Assembly: GCA_028456385.1 (NCBI GenBank)
Contig: JALNQF010000580.1
Span: 1 to 21,376, forward strand
Reading direction: 5' to 3'
Source of the DNA: Ophiosphaerella korrae
Lineage: Eukaryota > Ascomycota > Dothideomycetes > Pleosporales > Phaeosphaeriaceae
DNA: 21,376 nt
Under the pieces are notes generated by a model. The model was given only the letters and a program-made list of their open reading frames with translations, searched no databases and was not told the origin of the DNA. The position numbers and the translations under genes were made by a program. Positions 1 through 9,138 of the stretch are shown in pieces. The first letter of the stretch is position 1; each line of letters starts with the position of its first letter.

Positions 1-53
<53 letters not shown>
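1..53. repeat. (TAC)n microsatellite
   Basis: Seventeen perfect TAC units plus TA run from the first base of the window, so the array may extend further left. It is followed by an A-rich run (54-65) and about 40 bases of unassigned AT-rich sequence before the LTR of Gypsy copy 1. The perfect periodicity suggests it expanded after RIP, or was not a RIP target. Confidence 0.97.
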
Positions 54-104
54 AGAAAAAAAAAAGTATACTAAAAAGACTTTAGTACTATAAATACTTT
101 TACT

Positions 105-495
105 TATAATAAGGTTACTTGTTATTAACTATAAAGACTAGTTAGAGTATAAGTAGATTAGAAAGTAATAGTAAAAGTATATATTATAATTAAGTAATAG
201 GCTATAAATAATAGAAGATATTTTATAACTATTAAGTATTATTATTTATAGTTAATAATTAAATTACTAATAGTATCTTAATAATATATATCTTACTTAC
301 TTATATACTTTTACTTAGGTTTTAATCTATTATACGTACTTATAAATTACTTATCTATTATATATACCTATAAATTACTATATTACGTATTCTAATTATA
401 AGTTACTTTCTAATCTAGCTTACTACTTTACTTATTTTATACTTTATTAGTACTTAAGTTAAGACTAATTAGTTCTATCTTAATTTCTCTTATTA
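105..495 (-). repeat. 3' LTR of Gypsy copy 1
   Basis: The reverse complement aligns with the LTRs at 2853-3283, 9442-9889 and 13012-13357. The start (TAATAAGAGAAA, then AACTAATTAG), the middle (GTATTAGTAATTTAATTATTAA-like) and the end (CCTTATTATA) all match. Before RIP the terminal dinucleotides were probably TG...CA and now read TA...TA. The left boundary at 105 is where similarity to the other copies ends. Confidence 0.82.
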
Positions 496-790
496 TATTT
501 ATAATACTATCTTTCTCTCTAGATAGGTTTTTATTTTCTTATTTTAAGGCTAAAGTTATTAGGCCTATTTCTTTATTAATATAAAGTTCCTTATTTTCTT
601 TTTTTATATCTTCTAAATCTACTCTATATTATATATAGTTAGTAGATTATATATTATATAAGAGTATTAAAATATTTCTTTATTCTTACTACTAATTTTT
701 AAAAACTAAGCTTATTTATTATATCTCTATAAATAATAGTTAGGTCTATAAGCTATATATTTATATAAATATTTATAGTTTATATAATAT
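395..790 (-). pseudogene. Downstream sense ORF of Gypsy copy 1 (RIPped, runs into the LTR)
   Basis: This is the counterpart of the copy 2 frame at 9109-9560. Shared words in one frame include KNKEI, NFILIKK, TYLER followed by IVLQ, QEKLRQ, and QLVLTQVL. Differences from copy 2 are mostly conservative (K/R, E/K, N/S) or explained by RIP, and the one length difference seen near 545-560 is exactly one codon. The frame crosses the LTR start at 495 and continues about 30 codons into the LTR. I do not recognise the family. The Gln-, Lys- and Glu-rich composition suggests helical or coiled-coil structure. No start codon survives. Confidence 0.5.
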
Positions 791-837
791 TTCTAGAGTT
801 TTTATAGCTAAGTATAAGTATAGTATTATTACTTTTA

Positions 838-1190
838 TATCTAAACTAAGTAATAATAAAGAAAGCTATTAACTATACTAAAGTAAAATTACTATTAGAA
901 ATTATAAAGGCTAAGGCTAAGTAAAATTAGATTCTAAGTATATAAGTAAAGAATTATACTTATCTATTACGTTTTTAGAAGATAAAGGCGTATAATAATA
1001 AGAGGTTAAGTACTTAGTTAAGAGCTCTTAAAGCTAAGCTTAACGTAGAAGAAGCTATTAAAGCTACTCTAGTTCTTCTCTTAGTATATATTCTTAGCGC
1101 CTCTCTATTCTTTAGTAGTAGTACTAGTTCTTATAATTTACTACTAGGTAGTCTAAATAGTTTTAACTTTAGAACTCTTCTAGTTTCTTA
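838..1190 (+). pseudogene. Antisense ORF in the 3' region of Gypsy copy 1 (RIPped)
   Basis: This plus-strand frame is antisense to the element. It matches, codon for codon, the minus-strand frame at 8770-9138 in copy 2. Shared words are AINYT, NQILSI then VKNYTYL, NNKR/NNKK, KLN, and FNFRT at the end near 1170. In-frame TAA/TAG codons sit where copy 2 also has RIP-type stops, so ancestral Gln is likely. It lies outside the gag-pol coding region, so it is not a shadow of pol, although the frame may continue antisense to the chromodomain. I do not recognise the product: it looks Lys-rich at first, then Ser/Leu-rich. Confidence 0.5.
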
Positions 1191-2850
1191 AAGTAATTAA
1201 GATTGTTTTCTAGTTCCTATATACTATCCTATAGTTATTTTTTCTTATTTATACTTATCTATTTTACTAAGTAGTAGTTTCTTCTATTATAGAACTAGTA
1301 TACTAGGATTTTTTTAACTTCTTAATTTTTTTATTCTCTATACGTATCTACTTTATATACTAGTAGTTCTACGTTTTATAGTACTATCTTAAGTAATACT
1401 ACGTAGAATATTAAGTATATTTTTATCTTACTTAGTAGTTTTAATTTAAATATAGCTAGTATAACTTTGTTTTTATTCTTATATAGTTTTATTTTAATAT
1501 AGTTTAGTTTTAAACTAAGTTATTTACTTTTAACGTTTCTTTAGATTAACTATACTTTTTCTCTTTCTCTAAATTAGAGTTCTTCTTAGTATTTCTTATT
1601 ATAGTACTTTACTATATAATTATATAGAAATTCTATATTCTATCTTAATTAGTTATATATTTCTTTTATTCTACTTATAAAGTTTTCTCTTCTTAGTAAC
1701 TAAGACTCTATATCTCTTAGTATTTAGTATATACTAAGATTAAATCTATAGTTTATAAATAAAAGTAATACTTTTATTACTATATTCTTTATACTATTAT
1801 ATACTAACTATACTATAAGTAGTAACTATACCTAATTATTCTAATTATAGTTAAGATAGTATTTTAAGTATTACTCTACTATCTAATTTTTATATTCTAA
1901 TTATTTATTTATTTATAAGTAATATACTATTATTATCTTCTATAATTTTAATATAAATTATATATCTCTATCTATAATAATTTTATCTAGAATACTATAC
2001 TAGCTAACTATAGTAACTAGGACTTAGTACGTAGTAACGTCTATCTTACTCTTTTCTTTATATAGTCTAAAGTATAAGTACTTTACTAGTTTATTTACTA
2101 TTATTATAATTTTATTATACTTAACTCCTAATATTAGATCTTTTAACTTAAGTAACTTTATAATAAAGTTTATTGTAATAACTCTTTAAAAGTATTCTAG
2201 TACTTTAACTAGTTATAGTATTCTATATAGTATATATCTATTATATTTATTTCTATAATATTTTATATAATCTTATAGAACTTCTATTACTAGTTATTTT
2301 ACTTTTAGTATATAGTAGTCTCTTAAAAGTATATCTAGTATTTTCTTAATTCTTTAGTATCTATATACTAGTAGTTTATAAAATTATTAGATAAACTCTT
2401 TTTAGATTTTATTTAGAATATAAGTTCTTCTATAAGTATTTATAAATCTTTTTTAAGTTTCTAGTTTCTTTATTTTTTTAGAGACTTTTTCTATTTCCTT
2501 CTAAATTTATTTATTTAGTTTACTACTCTTTCTTTTAAGTATTATAGCTATTTTAAGTTTATTTAAGACTAAGTATCTTTCTTTATTCTTAATAAGAACT
2601 ATACTAGTAGTATTTACTTTTTCTTATAAGTCTAGTCTTTTACTTAGAATATCTACTAACTAATTATTCTTTCCTTTTATATATATAATCTTAAATTTAA
2701 ATATTAATAGGAATTCCTACTATCTAGTATAGTATTATAATAAGTCCTTATTTATTATAAATCTTATAAGATCCTTATAGTCTATATAGACTTTTATCTT
2801 ATATTTTACTCTTTATAAGTATACTTCCTATTACTTAAATATATTATAGC
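1190..2850 (-). pseudogene. Truncated pol of Gypsy copy 1: RNase H end, integrase, chromodomain
   Basis: The minus strand aligns with copy 2 from about 7067 to 8780. The RNase H tail (ancestral TDHKNL and ADALSRR-type motifs in degraded form) lies at about 2590-2850. The integrase follows, with its first catalytic Asp codon changed to Asn at 2168-2170 (AAC on the minus strand, where copy 2 keeps GAC). The chromodomain-like end lies at about 1190-1370. Stops are frequent. The 5' end is cut off inside RNase H, so RT and everything before it are absent. It is non-functional. Confidence 0.85.
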
Positions 2851-2852
2851 TA

Positions 2853-3283
2853 TAATAAGAGAAAACTAATTCGAGCTAATTAGCCTACTATAGATAACAA
2901 CAGCGTATATAATCTATAGGGCAACAAACTTAATTAAGAAGCTAACTATAATAGGGACACGTAATAGATTTATAATTTACGATCTTAGCAAATACAAGTA
3001 TAAAGCTAAGTACGTAATAGATTTATAATTCGCGATCTTAGTAAACACAAAGTATAAAGCTAGTTAAGAAATATAAGTATATAGTTAGTAGTAATACGTA
3101 TTATTAAAATAGTATTAGTAATTTAATCCTTTAACTATAGAACGCTAATACAAGATAGTTATAAGATATCTTCTATTATTTATAGTTATTATAGATTACT
3201 ATACAAGCTTTTACTATTACCTCGTAATCTACTAACCTTTATAAAGATAGGCACCTATAGTTAACAACAAGTAGCCTATTATA
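2853..3283 (+). repeat. 5' LTR of Gypsy copy 2
   Basis: It starts TAATAAGAGAAA and ends CCTATTATA, as in copy 4. It shares the conserved core (GTATATAGTTAGTAGTAATA at about 3080-3100) and the 3' third with the other LTRs. Its internal part instead contains a 53-bp tandem duplication and has only one half (2910-2917) of the palindromic unit that is repeated four times in the 3' LTR. End points were set by where the LTRs stop agreeing with each other. Confidence 0.85.
2959..3064 (+). repeat. 53-bp tandem duplication inside the 5' LTR
   Basis: Two adjacent units begin ACGTAATAGATTTATAATT at 2959 and at 3012. Both continue through a GATCTTAG motif to TATAAAGCTA. The two units differ mainly by C/T or G/A changes (TTTACGATC against TTCGCGATC; GCAAATAC against GTAAACAC), so they duplicated before or between rounds of RIP. 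Neither other LTR in the window has this duplication. Confidence 0.9.
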
Positions 3284-3344
3284 CCTTACTAATTTAGTTA
3301 TTGTAAGAAGCAAAGCGTAAGTAGCGTATAGTCTAGCTAATATA
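3284..3344 (+). other. Leader between 5' LTR and gag
   Basis: Sixty-one bases separate the LTR end from the ancestral gag start. The sequence (CCTTACTAATTTAGTTATTG then TAAGAAGCAAAGCG) is conserved in copy 4 at 13358-13419. A primer-binding site should lie here, but no TGG-initial tRNA complement is evident right after the LTR, even allowing RIP of TGG to TAG or TAA. The priming mechanism therefore cannot be stated. Confidence 0.5.
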
Positions 3345-4490
3345 ATAGTAGAAAGTTTAACTAAGAGAGTAGCTAAGGTACTTATAAGTAGTTACAAGTT
3401 AAATAATATAGTATAGAAGGATATTAAAAACTATATAAATAACTTAATCTCTAAAAAAGAAGATATAAAAATAGTAATTAACGCTTTAGAAACCTAGAAC
3501 AAAGAACTCTAAGAGTACGTAAAATAGAATAAGGCTTAGATTAAAGCTATTATTAAAGGATAAAACTAAATAGAACTAATTACATAATACCTAGAGATAA
3601 GTGTAATAAAGAAACTACTAAAGATACCTATACTTAAGAAATTTAATAAGATAAGAAAGAAACTAAGACCTTTTATAGCTTTAGTACAACTCTAGATAGA
3701 TATATAAGTACTATACTTTAATATAGAAGAAAAGAAAGTAATATATATTAGGATGCACCTTAAAGATAACGTAATAAGATAGTTTAAACCTTACTAGATA
3801 GACTATATAATATACGCTCTAATAATATAAAAAGATAAAACTAGAGATATCTTTAGAAGTTACAAATACTTTACTAAACAAATAAAAGTAGTATTTAGGG
3901 ATATAGACATTACCTAATAAGCTAAAAAAAGACTTAAAAAGCTTATATAGAATAAAAGTATTCTAGAATATATATTATAGTTTAAATAACTATTACAAAA
4001 TATAGAATAGAATAAATTAGCCCTAATATTATAATTTAAATAGAGACTAAACGCAAAAATTTAATATAAGATAATCTATATAGAAAAACTACAAACACTA
4101 GAAGCTCTAAAGTAATAGGTAATATAGATTAACAATAATCTTTAAGAATAGAAAAAGAATAAGTATAGAGGTTACACCTAGAACTATAATAAGAGAGACC
4201 TTATAATCCTTAACACTAACAAAGATAAAAAGAAAAAGAAGAATAAAGACTTTACGTACTTTAACTATAGTAAGCTAAGCTACTACGTAAAGAACTACTA
4301 ATTAAAGTCTAAGAAAGATATAGTATATTATAAATATAAGAAACTAGGACACTTTGCAAAAGATTATAGAAGTAAGGACTCTAAGAAAGATAAAGAAACG
4401 TAGTTAAAGATAACTAAAAATAAGAAAGAAGTACTTAAAGTATAGGCTAAACCTTAAGAAAAAGTAGCTAGGAGCAAAGAAGTATAATAT
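3345..4490 (+). other. Gag region with two CCHC zinc knuckles (copy 2)
   Basis: Capsid-like Gag of about 380 codons, Lys- and Gln-rich. Two nucleocapsid knuckles can be read through the RIP damage. The first has its C-x2-C-x4-H-x4-C positions at 4257, 4266, 4281 and 4296, all now TAC or TAT (Tyr). The second is at 4326, 4335, 4350 and 4365, where His (CAC) survives, the GH of the motif is intact, and the three Cys codons read TAT. Cys to Tyr is the expected TGC/TGT to TAC/TAT RIP change. Downstream, 4490-5500 is a poorly recognised linker before the protease, part of which is also present in copies 3 and 4. Confidence 0.88.
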
Positions 4491-5499
4491 ATAATACTCT
4501 ATTAGACCTTTTATTATAATAATAACTACTATATATATCTTTTTAGTAAATAAGGAACAAGATACTTCTTATAGAAGTATAAAGTAGTAGTAATAAAAGA
4601 AAGTAGAATAAAAGCGTAGCTAGAAGAAATAGTATACGTAATAGACTTACTAGTAGAAGATCTAGAAGGAAAAGAGCCTCTAGTACTATTAATCTAGGCT
4701 AAAGAACTAGTACTAGATAAAGAGACTACTACGACTTCTCCTAAAAGACTATAAGGAAGTAAGAGATAAGTTAGTATAAAAAGTATAAAGTATACTTAGC
4801 TAGATATATATAGCTATAATAGCTATATAATAATAAATATAGAGGAATAAAATAAAGAATAGAAATTTATTTAAATATACTTAATAGTTATAAGTATAGA
4901 GAAAGCGTATAAAGACTAGAAAGAACGTAATCTTAAAGAAATAAAGTTTATACTATTCTAAGAATAGATAAAGTAATATATAGTTGTAGTAAGAAAAATA
5001 CATATATAAAGAGAGTAGTAGTATCTAGTTAAAAAAATATAATAGATTAACAAAGCCTATATACTAAGAATACTAGTAGTATACTATATCCTAATAATAG
5101 ACACACCTAGAAAAGATAAGTACTAGGAAGGGGACAATAAGATTATAAACCTAAAACACCTAGCACATTTTAAAGTATTATAGATATTATACGTAGATTA
5201 GAATTATATTATATATAGGAACTCTAAAGTAAACAATAAAGCTTAGCTTATAAGAAGAAAAAGATATAACTATATAAGAGTAATTCTAGTAGAAGATATC
5301 TAAGGATAAGAAATAATTCTAGAAGATAGATACCTAGTAGTAAGGCTTAGACCTAAACTATCTAAAAAATACGTCTAAGGAGGACTATAGTACAAATACA
5401 CGTATAATAAATACCTAAAATATAAAGAATATAAACTTAAAGTAGAGCTATAACCTTAGAAGAATAGATAATTTATAAAATTACTTAAGTAAGAATAAC

Positions 5500-5720
5500 T
5501 AGAAGGTATAAGAGGCCTATATATTACAAAAATAAGTATATACTAAAGAAAGAAAGTATAATTAATAATTAATAGTAGAGCTACAAGAAACTTTATATTA
5601 AAGAAGTTTATAGAAATATAAGGAATAAAGTATATAATAAAGAAATACCCTTAATAACTAAGTATAATTAAAGGAAAACTATTTTAAGAACCTATAAGGT
5701 TTAAAATAGTTCTCTCTATA
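5500..5720 (+). other. Retropepsin-like aspartic protease region (copy 2)
   Basis: The active-site box reads I-N-S-R-A-T around 5571, equivalent to the family's D-S-G-A-T. The catalytic Asp codon at 5571-5573 is AAT (Asn) and the Gly is AGA (Arg), both by TpG to TpA change. It lies in the same frame as gag and RT. The same Asn is found in copies 3 (10899) and 4 (15639). Confidence 0.85.
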
Positions 5721-6049
5721 TTAGAACTAGAAAGAATAACAATTAAGAATATAGTTATAGATATAACAACAATTAATAATAAATAAGATATAATATTAGG
5801 TATACTATAGTTATAGATAACTAACCTATATATTAATTAGAAAATAGGAAAGATTAACTACTATAAAATAGATATATTAAAAGCTAACATAAGCACCTAT
5901 AAAGGAGAATTCCCTAAAGAATATAAGAAATAGGAAAAGTAGCTTATAGAGCTAGAAGATTACCTTCTAGAGTATTAGCTATAGGACTTAGTAATAGACT
6001 TAAAGGAAGATAAAGACGTAAGATAGAGCCTAGTCTATAGAAAAATAGA

Positions 6050-7290
6050 AGAAGAATCTAAAATTAAATAAGTATTTATTAAAAATACAATTAGAAAAGA
6101 ATAGATATAAGAATCTAAGTTCTTAGTAGTATATAAACTTATTTTCGTAGATAAAAAAGAGATAGATAATAAAATACCTTATGTAGACTTTAAGAAAACT
6201 AACGTAATTATAAATAAGAACTAATACTCCTTACTACAAATAGATAAGATATAAGATAGGCTATAAAAAGTGAGAATCTTTATAAAACTAGATATCTAAA
6301 ACGCCTACTACTAGATTAGAATTAAGAAAGAAGATAAATAGAAGATAGTGTTTAGAATATAGTATAAACTATATAAATACCTAGTTATACTATTTAGCTT
6401 AATAAACGCGCTAGTAGCCTTCTAAGAAAGAATTAATATAGTACTAAGAGAGTACTTAGATGTATTTATATTTATATACCTAGATAATATCCTTATATTC
6501 TTAGAAATAGAGAAAGAACACGTATAATACGTATATAAGGTACTAGAAAAGCTAGTAGATAGTAAACTATTTCTTAAGATAGGAAAATGCAAATTCTATA
6601 TAAAGAAAATAGACTTCCTAGGATTTATTATTAAACTAGGAAAAATTAAGATTAACCTAGAAAAGATTAAGTTAATTAATAAATAGCTAACACTAAAGAA
6701 CCTAAAAGAGGTATAATAATTTTATAGGTTAGTAAACTTTTATAGAAAGTTAATAGTAGGATAGTCTAAAGATATAGAAATAATAACAAGACTTATAAAG
6801 AAAGATATACTATTTAAATAGATAAAATAATACAATAAAGTATTTAATAAGATTAAGAGAAAGTTTATAGAAAACCTAGTTATTAGAATATATAACCTAG
6901 ACCTACTAGTAATAGTAAAAATAGACGTATCTAACTTAGTCTATAGAATAGTACTAATACAAGAAGATCTAAAAACTAAGAAAGAATATCTAGTTAAATA
7001 CTTCTCTAAGAAAATAAAAATAGTAGAACTTAATTACCTAATCTATAATAAAGAGATACTAGTAATCTATAAAGTATTTAAGTAATAGAGAGTATACTTA
7101 TAAAGAGTAAAGTATAAGATAAAGGTCTATACTAATTATAAGAATCTTATAAGATTTATAATAAATAAGGAACTATCTTAGCGCTATATAAGATAGTAGG
7201 AATTCCTATTAATATTTAATATAGAAATTATATATATAAAAGAGAAAGATAACTAATTTATAAACGCCTTTAGTAAAAGACTAGACTTAT
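6050..7290 (+). other. Reverse transcriptase and RNase H region (copy 2)
   Basis: The RT carries NQYPLL then QIDKI (family NRYPLPRIDEL) at about 6212-6250. KLDIQNAYYQIRIKK follows at about 6288-6330. The catalytic box at 6477 reads YLDNILIF, so the second Asp of YLDD is now Asn. RNase H follows: its first Asp is intact (VKIDVS, GAC at 6924), with SKKI, then NKEIL, KVYTN (family YTD), and an N-F-S-K-R end (family ADALSRR) at about 7270. It is enzymatically dead because of the Asn substitutions and stops. Confidence 0.9.
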
Positions 7291-7499
7291 AAGAAAAAGT
7301 AAGTACTACTAGTATAGTTCTAGTTAAGAATAAAGAAGGATATTTAGTCCTAAATATATTAAAAATAGCTGTAACACTTAAAAGAAGGAATAGTAAGCTA
7401 GACAAATAGATTTAGAAAATAACGCAAGAAGTATCTAAAGAAATAGAGAAGCTAAAAACCTAAGAAAGATTTATATAAGCTTATAAAAGAATATATATT

Positions 7500-8580
7500 T
7501 TAAGAAAAATCTAGAGAGAATTTATATAACAATTCTATAAGCTACTAGTATATAGTTACTAAGGTATTAAAAAAATATTAGATAGACTACTACAAGATTA
7601 CTATATCCTAAGAGTAAAACAATTAGTAATAGAGATACTATAAGATTATATAGAATATTAAAGAAATAAGTATAATAGATATATACCTTATAAGATACTA
7701 TAACTAATAGAAGTACTAGAATAACTATAGAGAGTTATTACAATAGACTTTATTACGAAGTTACCTAAGTCTAAAGACCTAATATTAGGAATTAAGTATA
7801 ATAGAATCCTAATAATAGTAGATAAACTTATAAAGTACTTATACTTTAGACTATATAAAGAGAAAAGTAGGATAGAAGTTACTATATATTAGGTTCTAGG
7901 AACTATAATTAGTTAATATAGACTACTAGATAAAATTATTATAGATAGAGATATAAGATATATATTAAAACTATAGAGAATAATAATAGCGTAATTAAGA
8001 ATATAATACGTAATGTCTACTGTATATTACCTATAGATAGATAGATAGTTAGAACGAATAAATTAGATAGTAGAGTAATACTTAAGATACTACCTTAACT
8101 ATAACTAGAATAATTAGGTATAGCTATTACTTATAGTATAGTTAGTATACAATAGCGCAAAGAATATAGTAATAGAAGTATTACTTTTCTTTATAAACTA
8201 TAGATTTAAACCTAATATATATTAAATACTAAGAAATATAGAATCTTAGACCCTAAGAGGAGAAAACTTTATAAATAGGATAAAAGAAATATATAATTAA
8301 TTAAGATAAGACGTAAAATTCTTATATAATTAAATAGTAAAGTACTATAATAAGAAGTATAAATAGGGGCCCTAATTTAAAGAAAGAGAAAAAGTATAGT
8401 TAGTATAAAAGAATATTAAGAGCAAGTAACTAAGTCTAAAATTAGATTATATTAAGATAGGACTATATAAAATTAAGAAAGAAGTTACACTAGTTATATT
8501 TAGACTAAAGCTACCTAATAAGATAAGAATATACCTAACCTTCTACGTAGTACTACTAGAGCAAGTACTACAAGATATAG
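7500..8580 (+). other. Integrase region with D-D-E codons intact (copy 2)
   Basis: An HHCC zinc-binding region lies at about 7530-7690 (GIKKILDRLL, then D-Y-I-E-Y-QRNK where both Cys became Tyr). The catalytic core follows: Asp GAC at 7746 (TIDFITKLP-type), Asp GAT at 7944 (DRD-IRY) and Glu GAA at 8052 (ER-NQ-VEQYLR). The second and third acidic residues are 35 residues apart, the canonical D35E spacing. Unlike the protease and RT, all three integrase catalytic codons escaped RIP here. Stops still destroy the frame. Confidence 0.9.
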
Positions 8581-8594
8581 AACTACTAGTATAT

Positions 8595-8780
8595 AAAGTA
8601 GATACGTATAAGGAATAAGAAGAATAAGAAGTTAAAAAAATCCTAGTATATTAGTTCTATAATAGTAGGAACTACTACCTAGTAAAATAGATAGGTATAG
8701 ATAAGAAAGGTAAACTATAAGAAGAAATATAGGAACTAGAGGATAATCTTAATTACCTTAAGAAACTAGAGGAGTTCTAA
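8595..8780 (+). other. C-terminal chromodomain (copy 2)
   Basis: About 60 codons after the integrase have the chromodomain layout: YEVEAIL-like start (EVKKIL), a central segment ending in NYYLVKQIGI (family YLVKWKGY, with the Trp codon now TAG), and an acidic helical end (ELEDNL then LKKLEEF). In chromoviruses this domain binds histone marks and directs integration to heterochromatin. The frame ends with TAA at 8778 directly after it. Confidence 0.85.
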
Positions 8781-9138
8781 AGTTAAAACCCTCTAGAGCG
8801 CCTTATAGTAAACTAAGAAAATTGACGTTACTACTACTAGATAGAGAGGTGATAGGAACGTTTAATATAATAGGAATAGCCTCTATTATAGCTTTAAAGT
8901 TAAGCTTAGACTTAATAAGAGTAGCTTATATAATAGACTTCTTATTATTTAAGGCCTTTGTCTTATAGAGATAAATTAAATAAGTATAATTTTTTACCTA
9001 TATACTTAGAATCTAATTACGTTTTTTTTTAACCTTAGCGATCTATTTAGATAGTTTATCTTAAGTATAGTTAATAGCTCTCTCTATTATAAATAAGTAT
9101 AGATACGCAAGTAAGTATTATTAATCTATATTTTACAA
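8770..9138 (-). pseudogene. Antisense ORF in the 3' region of Gypsy copy 2 (RIPped)
   Basis: Read on the minus strand from about 9138, a frame of about 120 codons runs to the gag-pol stop and shows only RIP-type stops (TAG/TAA, probably ancestral Gln). It matches the frame at 838-1190 of copy 1 codon for codon, with FIIERAINYT against VIIKKAINYT, then NQILSI, VKNYTYL, NNKK, KLN and FNFRT in common. A 51-bp stretch in the middle aligns without gaps although many bases differ. It lies beyond the gag-pol stop, so it is not a pol shadow, though it may continue antisense to the chromodomain. No family recognised. Confidence 0.5.

Larger units (their letters stand above)
105..2852 (-). mobile_element. 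Gypsy copy 1, 5'-truncated Ty3/Gypsy chromovirus
   Basis: Read on the minus strand, this segment is collinear with Gypsy copy 2 from within its RNase H domain (about 7067) to its 3' LTR. It holds, in minus-strand order, the RNase H end, integrase, chromodomain, a 3' region with two further reading frames, and the 3' LTR. Gag, protease and RT are missing. Homology stops at about 2850, two or three bases before the 5' LTR of copy 2, so the elements meet head to head. It is one of the most heavily RIPped parts of the window, with hardly any CpA or TpG. Confidence 0.9.
3345..8780 (+). pseudogene. gag-pol polyprotein of Gypsy copy 2, RIP-inactivated
   Basis: One ancestral frame of 1811 codons plus stop encodes Gag, protease, RT, RNase H, integrase and chromodomain. 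I checked the frame at the start, both zinc knuckles, the protease motif, the RT catalytic box, the RNase H Asp, all three integrase acidic residues and the chromodomain. All share the same phase, so there is no net frameshift. The start is inferred at 3345: ATA followed by GTA-GAA-AGT reads as a RIPped ATG-GCA-GAA-AGT, and copy 4 has the same context at 13420. The TAA at 8778 follows the chromodomain and is taken as the true stop. Inactivation is by dozens of in-frame TAA/TAG codons and by missense changes such as Cys to Tyr and Asp to Asn. The gag and pol products would have come from one polyprotein, with no frameshift site needed. Confidence 0.92.

Noticed and set aside
60..2850. Extreme AT content suggesting mitochondrial or apicomplexan DNA
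   Set aside because: The segment is an inverted, RIPped retrotransposon matching copy 2 on the plus strand; no organellar genes are present.
2840..2860. Copy 2 inserted into copy 1 as a clean nested insertion
   Set aside because: The missing part of copy 1 does not reappear after 9889, and no target-site duplication flanks copy 2.
8595..8780. Antisense frame opposite the chromodomain as part of a separate gene
   Set aside because: It may extend the antisense ORF, but opposite a true coding region it cannot be distinguished from a shadow; I limited that feature to the part beyond the gag-pol stop.
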